A stretch of 35,029 nt of DNA from Pseudomonadota bacterium (GCA_021792755.1 JAJYUA010000036.1:1-35029); one strand, 5' to 3'; positions 22,734-31,067 are shown, numbered from the stretch's first letter. A program made the numbers and translations. Notes: generated by a model from the sequence alone, not told the origin.

Positions 22734-24770
22734 ATGCTCGCCAAGATCCTCTCATCGGTTATCGCCTTCGCGAGCACCCACCACGACTCCGCCTATGGGC
22801 TGATTTTGGTGGTCTCGCTGTTGGAGGCGCTTCCGGTGATCGGCGCCGTCGTGCCCGGGGATGCCATCATTCTCGGCGTCAGCGCTCTGGTGCCGACGGG
22901 CGCGCTCGGACTCTGGCCGTTGATCGTCGCGTCATTCGTGGGGGCGGTGCTCGGGGATGGGATCTCCTTCTGGCTCGGCGCGCATTACCGGCAGACCATC
23001 GTCAACCGCTGGCCGCTGAAGCGCAATCCGGGGCTGATCGCGCGCGGGGAGACGTTTCTGCGCAGTCACGGCGGCAAGAGCGTGTTCGTGGCCCGCTTCA
23101 CCCCGGGTGTGCGGGCGATCGTGCCGGTGCTCGCGGGTATCCTGCAGATGGGGGTCGTGCGGTTCCTGGTGATGAACGTGCTCTCTGCGCTCGTGTGGGC
23201 GCCGGCGCACATTCTGGCGGGCGCAGCGATCGGGGCTTCCTTCGTGCTGCTCGGGGCGGTCGCCGGCCGGCTGGCGCTCATCGTGGCGCTGCTGCTGGTG
23301 TTGCTCGGTCTGTTGATCTGGGGGACCCGTGCCGCGGTACGGCGGCTGCCCTCGCGGGCGGCGCGGGCGCAGGAGCGGTTGTGGCTGTGGGCGCGCGGGC
23401 GCGATGCCTGGTATACGCGCCCGCTGCTCTCGATCCTCGACCCGCAGCGCAGGGAGCTCCCGGGCCTCGTGCTGCTCGGGGCGCTGCTCGCGGCGAGCCT
23501 GTGGCTGTTCTTCGGCGTGCTGCAGGACATGCTGGCCGGTACCGCGCTCGTGCGCACCAACGAGGCGGTCTTTCATTTCATGCAGTCGCTGCGAACCGAT
23601 TGGATCGATCAGGTCATGGTCGCGATCTCCGAGCTCGGCGATGCGACGGTGGTGACGGCCACGGCCTTCGCGGCAATGCTGTGGTTCGCCTGGCGGCGCA
23701 ACTGGCGGGCCGCGGCGCACGCCCTGGCCGCCGTGGTGGCGGCAAGCCTCTTTACCCTGGTCTTCAAGCTCGCGCTGCACGTCCCGCAGCCTCAGACCCC
23801 GAGCAGCGGGTGGACTGTGTTTTCCTTCCCGAGCGGCCACTCGGTCGCGAGCGCCGCGCTCTATGGGTTTCTCGCGATCGTGTCGGTCTGGGAGATCGGC
23901 GCGCGCTGGAAGCTGCTCGTCACGACCGCGGCCGCGGTGCTGATCGGGACGATCGCATTCTCTCGAGTGTACCTGGGCGCGTATTGGCTGTCGGACGTGC
24001 TGGCGGGCGTGGCCTTCGGCCTCGCCTGGGCGAGTCTGTTGGCCATCGGGTATCTGCGGCACAATCCGCCGCCGGTCGGGGCGGCGGGCCTGTGGGCCAC
24101 GGCCGGCCTGACGTTCATCGTGGTTGGCGCGGTGCACGTCGCCCACCGGCACTCGGCCGATATGGCCCGGTATACGGTCCATGTTCGCGAACACGTCGTG
24201 CCCTGGGATGCGTGGTGGCGGCGCGAGTGGTCCACACTTCCCGCACGCCGGATCGACCTCGCCGGCGGCGTCAAGGAGCCTTTGACCTTTCAGTGGGCGG
24301 GGGGTCCGAAGAGCCTTGAGGCCGAGCTCGCTTCCCAGGGCTGGAGCCGGCCCGTTCCCTGGACGCTGCGCTCGGCACTCACGTGGCTGGACCCGCACGT
24401 GCCGATCGCGGCTCTTCCGGTCCTGCCGCATCTTGAGAACGGCGATCCCACGGTGCTCGTGATGGTGCGCCGGCTTGGCCGAGCGGCCCCTCGAGAGAGG
24501 CTGGTCTTGCGCCTGTGGCTCTCAGACCTGCGGGTGAGCGGGCTCGCTCGCACTGTGAAGCCGGTGCTCATCGGCACCGTGGCCGAGGAGCGCGCAAATC
24601 GCCTGGCGCTCATCGGCACGATCACCCGGGAGCTGCCCCATTATGACCGGCCGCGCGATACGCTCGCCGCGGCGCTCGCGGCAATCGCCCATCGGCTGGC
24701 CGAGCGGCCGCTGAAGCGGCCGCAGCGCGGCTGGGACGGCGGCGTGTTGCTCGCGCGGTCCGCCGGATAG
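22734..24770 (+). CDS. DedA - PAP2 - LssY three-domain membrane protein with altered phosphatase motifs
   Basis: A 678-residue fusion. Residues 1-200 are a DedA/VTT domain (EALPVIGAVVPGD, RFTPGVRAIVPVLAG with the usual Arg and Pro), a family linked to undecaprenyl-phosphate and lipid scrambling. Residues about 245-445 are a PAP2 domain with its three motifs: K345-x6-QP, PSGH (366-369) and SR-x5-Y-x3-D (410-421). The standard motifs are K-x6-RP and SR-x5-H-x3-D, so Arg352 has become Gln and the nucleophilic His417 has become Tyr. The last 200 residues resemble the C-terminal LssY domain. Fusions of this build are known in proteobacteria and are assumed to handle lipid phosphates in the inner membrane. 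The changed residues suggest lost or altered phosphatase activity. GAGGGG precedes the ATG; 22629 as start is rejected. Confidence 0.88.
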   Translation: MLAKILSSVIAFASTHHDSAYGLILVVSLLEALPVIGAVVPGDAIILGVSALVPTGALGLWPLIVASFVGAVLGDGISFWLGAHYRQTIVNRWPLKRNPGLIARGETFLRSHGGKSVFVARFTPGVRAIVPVLAGILQMGVVRFLVMNVLSALVWAPAHILAGAAIGASFVLLGAVAGRLALIVALLLVLLGLLIWGTRAAVRRLPSRAARAQERLWLWARGRDAWYTRPLLSILDPQRRELPGLVLLGALLAASLWLFFGVLQDMLAGTALVRTNEAVFHFMQSLRTDWIDQVMVAISELGDATVVTATAFAAMLWFAWRRNWRAAAHALAAVVAASLFTLVFKLALHVPQPQTPSSGWTVFSFPSGHSVASAALYGFLAIVSVWEIGARWKLLVTTAAAVLIGTIAFSRVYLGAYWLSDVLAGVAFGLAWASLLAIGYLRHNPPPVGAAGLWATAGLTFIVVGAVHVAHRHSADMARYTVHVREHVVPWDAWWRREWSTLPARRIDLAGGVKEPLTFQWAGGPKSLEAELASQGWSRPVPWTLRSALTWLDPHVPIAALPVLPHLENGDPTVLVMVRRLGRAAPRERLVLRLWLSDLRVSGLARTVKPVLIGTVAEERANRLALIGTITRELPHYDRPRDTLAAALAAIAHRLAERPLKRPQRGWDGGVLLARSAG

Positions 24771-24836
24771 GCGGCGGCGGGGGCGCACGCCGCGCCGCCA
24801 TGGGATTTCGCAAAGGAGAGCGAACAGGCAGCCCGC

Positions 24837-25172
24837 TCAGCTGTGCTTGGATTTGAAGATGCGCACCTGTTTGTTGAACTTCGCGGTGACCCGCTGCAGC
24901 CGCTCGACTGCCGCATTGTGCAGGCTCAGCACGCTCTCGGAGCTCAGCTGGTTCTGGCGCGCCTCGAAATCGAGACACTTGAGGTAAGTCTCGACGTCGT
25001 GGTTGTATTCCTTGACGGTCTGCATCGCGCTCACCATCGCCTGCATGCTCGCGGTGGAGCCGTCGGGAATCTTGCTCGGGGCGCTCGGCAGGCCGCAGCT
25101 GGCGAACGCGGCCGGCGCGCTCAGCAGGCAGCCGATGGTGAGGGCGGCGAGAAAATGCTTCGAAGCTTTCAT
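24837..25172 (-). CDS. Small secreted protein of unknown function
   Basis: A 111-residue protein with a clear signal peptide (MKASKHFLAALTIGCLLSAPAAFA) cleaved before SCGLPSAP. The mature part of about 87 residues has two Cys (near 26 and 66), which may pair, and a helical, charged second half (LHNAAVERLQRVTAKFNKQVRIFKSK) with coiled-coil character. Short periplasmic proteins beginning CGLPSAP and containing a K-x-YN-x-DV-x-TYLKCLD segment occur in gammaproteobacteria, as far as I recall, with no assigned role. The upstream region has repeated TGACAT half-sites that may control it. Confidence 0.75.
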   Translation of the reverse strand: MKASKHFLAALTIGCLLSAPAAFASCGLPSAPSKIPDGSTASMQAMVSAMQTVKEYNHDVETYLKCLDFEARQNQLSSESVLSLHNAAVERLQRVTAKFNKQVRIFKSKHS

Positions 25173-25281
25173 CGGGATGTCTCGTTGCGGGCGTTGACGG
25201 GGAATTTATCCCGCCCATTCTAGAGTCTTGCCCAGACGATGCCGTGACGGCGGTCACGACTTCATGCAGGTCATCCGCGCA

Positions 25282-25328
25282 ATGTCAAATGATCCTGACA
25301 TAAGCCGCAGCCATATGACATAGGCCGC
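25282..25328. promoter_or_regulatory. Cluster of TGACAT half-sites
   Basis: ATGTCA (25282-25287) faces TGACAT (25296-25301) across 8 bases as an inverted pair. A second copy of TGACATAnGCCGC starts 20 bases after the first (25296 and 25316), two helical turns apart. It lies 110-160 bases upstream of the small secreted-protein gene and just after the SDR stop. This is a candidate site for an unknown activator. Confidence 0.35.
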
Positions 25329-25349
25329 CGCGGCGCGCGCATCGGGCAA

Positions 25350-26045
25350 CTACCAGGGGCGGGTGCGTCCGTCGTAGTTGAAGAATCTGCCCGTATCGGC
25401 CCGGCGGATCGAGTCAAACACCCGCCGCATGGCTGCCACGCTCTGATCGGCTGTCAGGGTCGCGTGCGGCCCGCCCATGTCGGTGCGCACCCAGCCCGGG
25501 TTGATCACGATGCAGGTTATGTGGCGCGGCGCGAGGCTGATGGCAGCGCATTTCACCACCATGTTCAGTGCGGCCTTCGAGCTGCGGTAGGCGATCCAGC
25601 CGCCGGAATTGTTGTCCTCGATCGAGCCCATGCCGCTCGTGAGAGAGGCGATCAGCTTGCGGGCGCCGCGCTCGAGCTGCCCGGCGAACGCCTCGATCAC
25701 CCGCAGCGGCCCCAGGCTGTTCACTGCGAGCACCCGGGCCCAGTCCTCGTAATCGAGGTGGCCGAGCGTCTGATGCTCGGCTCCCATGACCCCCGCGCAG
25801 TTGATGAGCACATCGACGGGCTCCTCCCGCAGCTGCCGTGCCGCGTGCGCCACGCTGTCGGCGCTCGTCACATCGAGCGCGACCGTGAGCAGGCCGGCCG
25901 CGGCCGTGTTCGCGAGCTGCCCGAGCTCTTGCGCCGCGGAGGGGTTGCGGCAGGCGGCGAGCACCCGCCAGCCCTCGGCGAGGTACTGGCGGGCGAATTC
26001 CAGGCCGAGGCCGCGGTTGGCCCCTGTGACGAGGACCGTGCTCAT
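25350..26045 (-). CDS. SDR-family NAD(P)-dependent oxidoreductase (C-factor-like)
   Basis: A 231-residue short-chain dehydrogenase with all catalytic marks: TGANRGLG (7-14), NCAG (82-85), Ser near 137 (SLTSGMGS), Tyr153-x3-Lys157 (YRSSKAAL) and the later VINPGWVRTDMGG. The latter, together with the C-terminal FFNYDGRTRPW, is typical of the C-factor/CsgA-like and carbonyl-reductase-like subgroup. AGGAG lies before the ATG at 26045. The substrate is unknown. It is transcribed leftward, divergent from the zinc operon, and does not appear linked to it. In contrast to the SDR at 8255-8944, this one should be active. Confidence 0.92.
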   Translation of the reverse strand: MSTVLVTGANRGLGLEFARQYLAEGWRVLAACRNPSAAQELGQLANTAAAGLLTVALDVTSADSVAHAARQLREEPVDVLINCAGVMGAEHQTLGHLDYEDWARVLAVNSLGPLRVIEAFAGQLERGARKLIASLTSGMGSIEDNNSGGWIAYRSSKAALNMVVKCAAISLAPRHITCIVINPGWVRTDMGGPHATLTADQSVAAMRRVFDSIRRADTGRFFNYDGRTRPW

Positions 26046-26464
26046 ATGGGCTTCTCCTGCCTCTGGCCCCGTGTGGGGGGGGCGGTGGGGCGACCGTCAT
26101 GGTAGCGCCGCCTGCGCGCTTGCGCCATCGCGAGGGCGCTCTTCGAACGAGGGGCGCGCGGATGGCTGGCGGGTGGGTCTGCGCAGCGCTTTGCAACCTC
26201 AGCTGAGATCAACCTCGTGTTGCCGCTTCGGCAGGAGGCGCATCCGAGCATCAACATGCCGAAGCTGTGCGAGCGGATGAACGCCCCGGAGCGCGGCTGT
26301 GCGCCGGCGGCGCCGCTCGCCCGGCAGCTGCGCAGGCACGCAAGCACAGTGGTTGCGGCGCGGATCGATCAGGGGCGGGGGATCACTTGCCTCTCGCCGG
26401 CGCGCGACCCTCGCGACGGGCGGTCAGCCGATTGGCATGGCATTTCAATCCTGGACGCTATATT
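26046..26464. other. Intergenic region between divergent SDR and zinc operon
   Basis: About 420 bases. Translations of the open frames are Arg/Ala-rich with no family resemblance. The zinc-operon operator lies at its right end. The frame upstream of the binding-protein gene stays open back to 26299, but the signal peptide and lipobox fix the start at 26488. Confidence 0.5.
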
Positions 26465-26479
26465 TGATACAAAGTATCA
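26465..26479. promoter_or_regulatory. Palindromic operator, probably for Zur
   Basis: TGATAC-AAA-GTATCA is a perfect 6-base inverted repeat around AAA, eight bases before the start codon of the binding-protein gene and inside the only AT-rich patch there. The same operon encodes a Fur-family regulator. Position, symmetry and context fit a Zur operator that shuts transcription when zinc is plentiful. The sequence is not identical to the Zur box I know from enterobacteria. Confidence 0.55.
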
Positions 26480-26487
26480 TCTGCGCC

Positions 26488-27408
26488 ATGCTGCGCCGCT
26501 CGCTCATTCCCGCGCTGGGGTTCTTGCTCGCCGCCCTGATCGCGGGCTGTGCCGGCCGCTCGGGCGGGGGTCTTAGGGCGATCGGCATCGAGAGCCAGTA
26601 CGCCGATGTCATCTCGCAGATCGCCGGCCCCTATGCCGCGGTGCGGGCGATCGAGACCAACCCGAACACCGACCCGCACGAGTTCGAGGCAAGTCCTTCG
26701 GTTGCGCGCGCGATCGCCTCCGCCTCGCTCGTCGTGGAGAACGGCCTGGGATATGACTCTTGGGCCGGCAGGATCATGGCCGCCGCGCCGAACCCCCGGC
26801 GCAAGGTCATCGACGTGCAGCGCCTGCTCGGCTTGCCGGCCACCGCCAATCCTCACCTGTGGTACGAGCCCGGGACCATGCCCGCGGTGGCCTCGGCGGT
26901 GGCGGCGGCGCTCTCGAGGCTGAGGCCGGCGCAGGCCGCCTATTTCCACGCCAATGTGCGCAAGTTCGACGCCTCGCTCGAGCCTTGGAGGCAGGCGCTC
27001 GCCGCATTCAAGCGCCGTTATGCGAGCACGCCCGTCGCGGTGACCGAGCCGGTTGCGGACGCGCTGCTCGAGGCCGCCGGCTGCACGATCCTGACACCGC
27101 ATTCCCTGCAGATCGCCATCATGAACGGCCTTGATCCGGCGCCCCAGGACGTGGCGGCGCAGCAAGCGCTGCTGAGGGAGCACCGCGTGAAGGTACTGGT
27201 GTACAACCGCCAGGTCACCAATGCGCTCACCACCTCGTTCCTGGATCTGGCCCGGCGCAACGGCATTCCCGTGGTCGGCGTCTATGAGACCCTGCCCGCC
27301 GGCTATCACTACCAGTCCTGGATGCAGGCTGAACTCGCCGCGCTTCAGCGCGCAGTCTCGCGCGGCATCTCGACCGAGAGCCTGGGGCAGGGCGCAACGC
27401 ACCCATGA
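26488..27408 (+). CDS. znuA: Metal ABC transporter substrate-binding lipoprotein (zinc, ZnuA type)
   Basis: A 306-residue cluster A-I binding protein. The lipobox LIAGC puts the acylated Cys at 21, so it is anchored to the membrane. Candidate zinc ligands are H64 (TDPHEFE) and H123 (NPHLWYEP), with H205 (TPHSLQ) nearby. The position of the third His in classic ZnuA reads VTEPVADALL, so E187 may take its place. No His-rich loop is present. The ATG at 26488 is set by the signal peptide. It overlaps the ATPase gene by four bases (ATGA). It captures Zn2+, possibly Mn2+, in the periplasm and hands it to the two permeases. The probable Zur palindrome lies just upstream. Confidence 0.85.
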   Translation: MLRRSLIPALGFLLAALIAGCAGRSGGGLRAIGIESQYADVISQIAGPYAAVRAIETNPNTDPHEFEASPSVARAIASASLVVENGLGYDSWAGRIMAAAPNPRRKVIDVQRLLGLPATANPHLWYEPGTMPAVASAVAAALSRLRPAQAAYFHANVRKFDASLEPWRQALAAFKRRYASTPVAVTEPVADALLEAAGCTILTPHSLQIAIMNGLDPAPQDVAAQQALLREHRVKVLVYNRQVTNALTTSFLDLARRNGIPVVGVYETLPAGYHYQSWMQAELAALQRAVSRGISTESLGQGATHP

Positions 27409-28223
27409 CGGACACCGCGGCGCTTTCGGTCCACGGTCTTCGGGTGTCCTTTTCCGGTCGTCCGGTCCTGAAGGACGTGCAGTTCGAGGTGGCGGCGGGG
27501 GAGTTTTGCGCACTGATCGGCGCCAACGGCTCGGGCAAAACAACGTTGTTGAAAGCCATTCTCGGGCTGCTGCGGCCGCAGTCGGGCGAGGTGAGGATCG
27601 AGCCGGGCGCAGCCGGCGCACGCATCGGCTATGTGCCGCAGAAGATCTCGATCGATCCGTATCTGCCGTTGCGCTCCCGGGACGTGGTGGCACTCGGACT
27701 CGACGGCGCCCGCTGGGGATGGCCCCGGCGCTCCAGGGCGGACGATGCCCGGGTGCAGGAGATGCTCGAGGCGGTCGGAGCGATCGAGTTCGCCGAACGG
27801 CGGGTCGGTCAGCTCTCCGGCGGGCAGCAACAGAGAGTCCTCATCGCGCACGCGCTGGTGCGACGTCCGCGGCTGCTGCTGCTCGATGAGCCGCTCGCCA
27901 ACCTCGATGTGCGCAGCACCGCGGAGATCGTCGCGCTGCTGCGCCGCCTGTCGGCGCAGTACCGGACGGCGGTCCTGCTCTCGGCTCATGACATGAATCC
28001 GTTGCTGGCGGTGATCGACCGCATCGTGTATCTCGCCAGCTGCTGCGCCGTCTCCGGGAAGGCCGACGAGGTGATCCGGACCGAGGTCTTGAGCCGCCTC
28101 TACGGCTACCATGTCGATGTGGTCCGCGTCCACGGCCGGGTCGTCGTGATCGCCGCGCACGAGCCGGAGGAGATCCGGGCCGCCCTCGCGCGCGATCCCG
28201 TGCACACCGCCCAGGTTCCCTGA
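27405..28223 (+). CDS. znuC: Metal ABC transporter ATP-binding protein (ZnuC type)
   Basis: A 272-residue ATPase with Walker A GANGSGKTT (about 39-47), the Q-loop in VPQKISIDPYLP, the signature LSGGQQQR, Walker B LLLLDEPLANLD and the H-loop His in LSAHDMNPLL. The VPQK...D..LP run after the Q-loop is typical of the zinc/manganese uptake class. It powers the transporter formed with the two following permeases. The start overlaps the stop of the binding-protein gene by four bases, so translation is coupled. The C-terminal 50 residues (VVRVHGRVVVIAAHEP) form the small extension seen in this family. Confidence 0.92.
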   Translation: MTDTAALSVHGLRVSFSGRPVLKDVQFEVAAGEFCALIGANGSGKTTLLKAILGLLRPQSGEVRIEPGAAGARIGYVPQKISIDPYLPLRSRDVVALGLDGARWGWPRRSRADDARVQEMLEAVGAIEFAERRVGQLSGGQQQRVLIAHALVRRPRLLLLDEPLANLDVRSTAEIVALLRRLSAQYRTAVLLSAHDMNPLLAVIDRIVYLASCCAVSGKADEVIRTEVLSRLYGYHVDVVRVHGRVVVIAAHEPEEIRAALARDPVHTAQVP

Positions 28224-28229
28224 GCGCCC

Positions 28230-29111
28230 ATGCATCTGCTCGAGCTCATCGTGCCGCCCGGGTTCCTTGCCAACGGTCCGGTGCACACCGCGCTCATCGT
28301 CGGGGCGGGGGCCGCCGTCGTCTCGGCGATCGTCGGCGTATTCACCGTCATGCGGGGTCAGTCCTTCGCCGGCCATGCCCTGGCGGACGTGAGCAGCGCC
28401 GGGGGCTCGGCCGCCTTTCTGCTCGGCCTCAACCCCTTGCTCGGCTTTCTCGGCGTCGCGGCTTTGGCCGCCGGCGGGATGGAGTGGGCCGATGTGCGTG
28501 ATGCGCGCGAGCGGGATCTCGTGACTGGCGTCATGTTGGGAGTGGGGCTCGGGCTCACGGCGCTGCTCCTGTACCTTGGCACGATCCGAGGCAGCACGAG
28601 CGGGGCGGCGATCGCGATCCTCTTTGGATCGATGTTCACGATCCCGGCCTCCCTCATTCCTCTGGCGCTCACCGTCGCCGGGGTCGCGCTCGTGGCGATC
28701 GCGGCGATCTACCGGCCGCTGCTGCTCAGCTCGCTCTCGGCGGACCTTGCGCAGGCGCAGGGCGCGCGGGTGCGGCGTATGGGGCTGGTGCATGCGCTTG
28801 CGCTCGCGCTTGCGGTGTCACTGGCGGCCATGACGGTCGGGGCCATTCTCTCCACGGCGCTGCTGATCGGGCCGGCCGCCGCGGCATTGCGCTTTGCCGA
28901 CCGGCCCGGCCGGGCGCTCGGCTGGGCGGTGGCAATCGGGTGGGCGGCGACCTGGGGCGGCATTCTGCTCGCCTATGACAGCTTCTACTGGACGCCGGGC
29001 CACGGCTGGCCGGTGAGCTTCTTCATCGTCGTGCTCATCTTCATCGGCTACTTGCTCGCTGGCCTTGCGGGGCGGCGACCGGCGCGCCAGGGTCTGGAGC
29101 GGCCGGCGTAA
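28230..29111 (+). CDS. znuB: Metal ABC transporter permease (ZnuB type), first copy
   Basis: A 293-residue protein of the ABC-3 family with about eight transmembrane helices. Characteristic stretches are VFTVMRGQSFAGHALADVSSAGG near residue 40, IAILFGSMFTI, YRPLLLSSLSADLAQAQGARV and the conserved end-helix ILSTALLIGPAAAALR. The LSSLSADLAQAQG segment contains the loop that contacts the ATPase. The start lies seven bases after the ATPase stop. A second, distinct permease gene follows, so the transporter may be a heterodimer instead of the usual ZnuB homodimer. Confidence 0.9.
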   Translation: MHLLELIVPPGFLANGPVHTALIVGAGAAVVSAIVGVFTVMRGQSFAGHALADVSSAGGSAAFLLGLNPLLGFLGVAALAAGGMEWADVRDARERDLVTGVMLGVGLGLTALLLYLGTIRGSTSGAAIAILFGSMFTIPASLIPLALTVAGVALVAIAAIYRPLLLSSLSADLAQAQGARVRRMGLVHALALALAVSLAAMTVGAILSTALLIGPAAAALRFADRPGRALGWAVAIGWAATWGGILLAYDSFYWTPGHGWPVSFFIVVLIFIGYLLAGLAGRRPARQGLERPA

Positions 29112-29136
29112 CGGGCCGGGCCAGGCGAGGAGGAGC

Positions 29137-29925
29137 ATGTTCACGGGCTTCATGAGCAACACCTGGATCGTCGCCACCCTGGTGGGCGTCGTCGCCGGCA
29201 TGGTCGGTTTTTTCGTCGTTCTGCGGCGCGCAGCCTTCGCCGCACACGTGCTGCCGCTAGGGGCCTTTCCGGGGGCGGCCGCGGCGAGCGTGCTCGGGGT
29301 GAGCGAGCTGGCCGGCATCGGGGTGTTCTGCGGCCTGGGGGTGCTCGGCATCAGTCAGCTGCAACGCTGGGATCGCCGGGAGGTGGCCACGGCGCTGTGG
29401 CTCGCCGTGGCGCTCGCGCTTGGCACCCTGTTTCTCAGCATGACGAGCGAGTACTCCCAGGGCGTGTATGCGCTGCTGTTCGGAGAGGTGCTCGGGGTGA
29501 GCTCGCATGCGCTTGCCCCGGTCGCCGTGTCGAGCGCGGTGGCGATCGGCATGACCGCGCTGCTGTTTCGCCCACTGCTGCTCGACTCGCTCTCGCCCGA
29601 GCTTGCCGAGGCGGCAGGGGCGCCCAGCCGGCGCTTGGAGCTCGCCTTTCTCACCGTGCTGGCGCTCGCCACCGCGATGACGCTACCGGTGGTCGGGGCG
29701 CTGATGGTGTTCAGCCTGATGGTGGGTCCGGCCTCGGCGGCGCGCCTGCTCACCGATCGGCCGCGCGTGGCGCTCGCGCTCACGATCGGACTGGCGCTCG
29801 CCACGGTGTGGGGCTCGATCGCGCTCTCCTATCTCACCGATTGGCCGGTGGGCTTTTTCATCGGCGCGCTGGCCGCGCTGTCCTACGCGGGGGGCCGAAT
29901 GCGCGCCGCCCGCCAGGCTCGTTAG
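29137..29925 (+). CDS. Metal ABC transporter permease (ABC-3 family), second copy
   Basis: A 262-residue paralogue of the preceding permease with the same plan: FFVVLRRAAFAAHVLPLGAFPGAAA, LLFGEVLGVS, FRPLLLDSLSPELAEAAGAP and LPVVGALMVFSLMVGPASAARLL. The ATG at 29137 has GAGGAGGAGC in front; the frame is open further upstream but the first permease stops at 29111. The two permeases are clearly diverged, which makes heterodimer formation more likely than a recent duplication. It lies 11 bases before the regulator gene. Confidence 0.88.
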   Translation: MFTGFMSNTWIVATLVGVVAGMVGFFVVLRRAAFAAHVLPLGAFPGAAAASVLGVSELAGIGVFCGLGVLGISQLQRWDRREVATALWLAVALALGTLFLSMTSEYSQGVYALLFGEVLGVSSHALAPVAVSSAVAIGMTALLFRPLLLDSLSPELAEAAGAPSRRLELAFLTVLALATAMTLPVVGALMVFSLMVGPASAARLLTDRPRVALALTIGLALATVWGSIALSYLTDWPVGFFIGALAALSYAGGRMRAARQAR

Positions 29926-29936
29926 GGACAGGCCGC

Positions 29937-30434
29937 ATGCGAAAGGCGCGCAACGTGAGCCCGACACCCGCACGCGAGCGGGCGTTGCGCCGGCTGGAGG
30001 ATCTGTGCCGCGAGCACGGTGAGCGCCTGACCCGGCCACGGCGGGCGGTGCTCGCGACGCTGCTCTCGGCGCGCCGGCCGCTCTCGGCGTACGAGCTTCT
30101 CGACCTGCTGCGTGCCGAGGACGGCAAGTCTACCGCCGCGAGCGTCTATCGGACGCTCGATTTCCTGAGAGCCCTCGGCATCGTGCACCGGCTCGAGAGT
30201 ACGCGCTCCTTCGTGCTGTGCGAGCACCTCGAGGGGCCGCACTGGGTGCAGTTTCTCATCTGCCGCCGCTGTGGACAGGTGGTGGAGGCCGAGGATGAGC
30301 GCATCGCGGCCGCCACCGAGAGGCTCGGACAACGGTTAGGGTTCGCGCTCGATCAGCGCATCGTCGAGCTCACCGGCGTGTGCGAGGGCTGCCGGGCGAG
30401 CGCGGCGTGTCACTGGCGTCCGGGAGCTCGGTGA
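29937..30434 (+). CDS. zur: Fur-family zinc uptake regulator (Zur)
   Basis: A 165-residue Fur-family repressor. The winged helix (about 15-85) includes RLTRPRRAVLATLL and the recognition segment TAASVYRTLDFLRALGIVHRLE. The dimerisation domain has FVLCEHLEGPHWVQFLICRRCG, with the CxxC pair C109/C112, and the second pair C149/C152 (GVCEGC); these four Cys form the structural zinc site. The extended C-terminus (SAACHW) fits Zur better than Fur. As the last gene of the zinc-uptake operon it most likely represses it by binding the palindrome at 26465-26479. No separate promoter was found, so it would be autoregulated. Confidence 0.88.
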   Translation: MRKARNVSPTPARERALRRLEDLCREHGERLTRPRRAVLATLLSARRPLSAYELLDLLRAEDGKSTAASVYRTLDFLRALGIVHRLESTRSFVLCEHLEGPHWVQFLICRRCGQVVEAEDERIAAATERLGQRLGFALDQRIVELTGVCEGCRASAACHWRPGAR

Positions 30435-30506
30435 CGGTTGGTATCCTGGAGCGTGGCGGGCAGCCTTCGGATGGTCCATCCCCGGGCGTACCGGAAGGCA
30501 CAAGGG

Positions 30507-31067
30507 CTAGCGGCCCCGTACGGGGCTGGCCTCGGGCATCAGCACCTCGGCGCTCAGGTGGGTGCCGAGGGTGAGCTGATGCGGAATGCAGCTCGATTGG
30601 TAGCGGATCTTTCGGGTGGTGAACAGCGGCAGGAACGTCTCCTTGAACTGCTCGATCAGCTCGCAGTTGCCTTCCTCCTCAATGCCGGCGTTGATCGGCA
30701 TGAGTACGACCTTCTGCCAATGAGCCTCAACTGCCGCCGCCGCCTTGCCGTGCTCCGATGAGGCCGGAACGAGCACCTGCATGCTCACCCGCACACCGGG
30801 GAAGGGCTCGACGCCGCCCGCCCGGATACATCCCTGCTCGCGGATCTTGAGGTCGCGGGCGCCGAGCTTCGAGAGCATCTCCCGGATCTTGTCGCGCAGG
30901 CCGCCGCAGGAGTAGTGGGTCGTGAAGCCCTGATACACGAACGTCACCCGGCGGAGCGCCCAGACGGCCTCGACGCTGTTCGGTGCCGCCGCGAGGGCCG
31001 GCAGCACACCGAGCAGGAGAGCCGCCACCGCGGCGATCGCCAGCCGAGAAAACATGTTGATGCGCAT
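30507..31067 (-). CDS. Secreted four-cysteine protein, paralogue of the one at 18617
   Basis: A 186-residue protein with a signal peptide (RLAIAAVAALLLGVLPALAAA). The mature part has Cys 54, 80, 135 and 160, spaced C-x25-C and C-x24-C, almost as in the 18617-19273 protein (C-x27-C and C-x24-C). Local matches include HYSC...LSKLGAR...EQGC and NCELIEQFKE. The ATG at 31067 has GAGGTGAG in front. It converges on the zur gene with a 72-base gap. Two copies in 12 kb suggest a lineage-specific, expanded family of periplasmic proteins. Nothing in either sequence reveals a catalytic motif; a binding or structural role is likely. A relation to the nearby metal genes cannot be judged. Confidence 0.75.
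   Translation of the reverse strand: MRINMFSRLAIAAVAALLLGVLPALAAAPNSVEAVWALRRVTFVYQGFTTHYSCGGLRDKIREMLSKLGARDLKIREQGCIRAGGVEPFPGVRVSMQVLVPASSEHGKAAAAVEAHWQKVVLMPINAGIEEEGNCELIEQFKETFLPLFTTRKIRYQSSCIPHQLTLGTHLSAEVLMPEASPVRGR

Noticed and set aside
22932-24431. 499-residue minus-strand frame opposite the DedA-PAP2 gene
   Set aside because: Rich in Arg, Gln and His, antisense to a membrane protein; no domain.
30511-30527. Palindrome GCCCCGTACGGGGC near the end of the second four-Cys gene as a terminator
   Set aside because: It lies within coding sequence and has no T-run; may be chance in GC-rich DNA.
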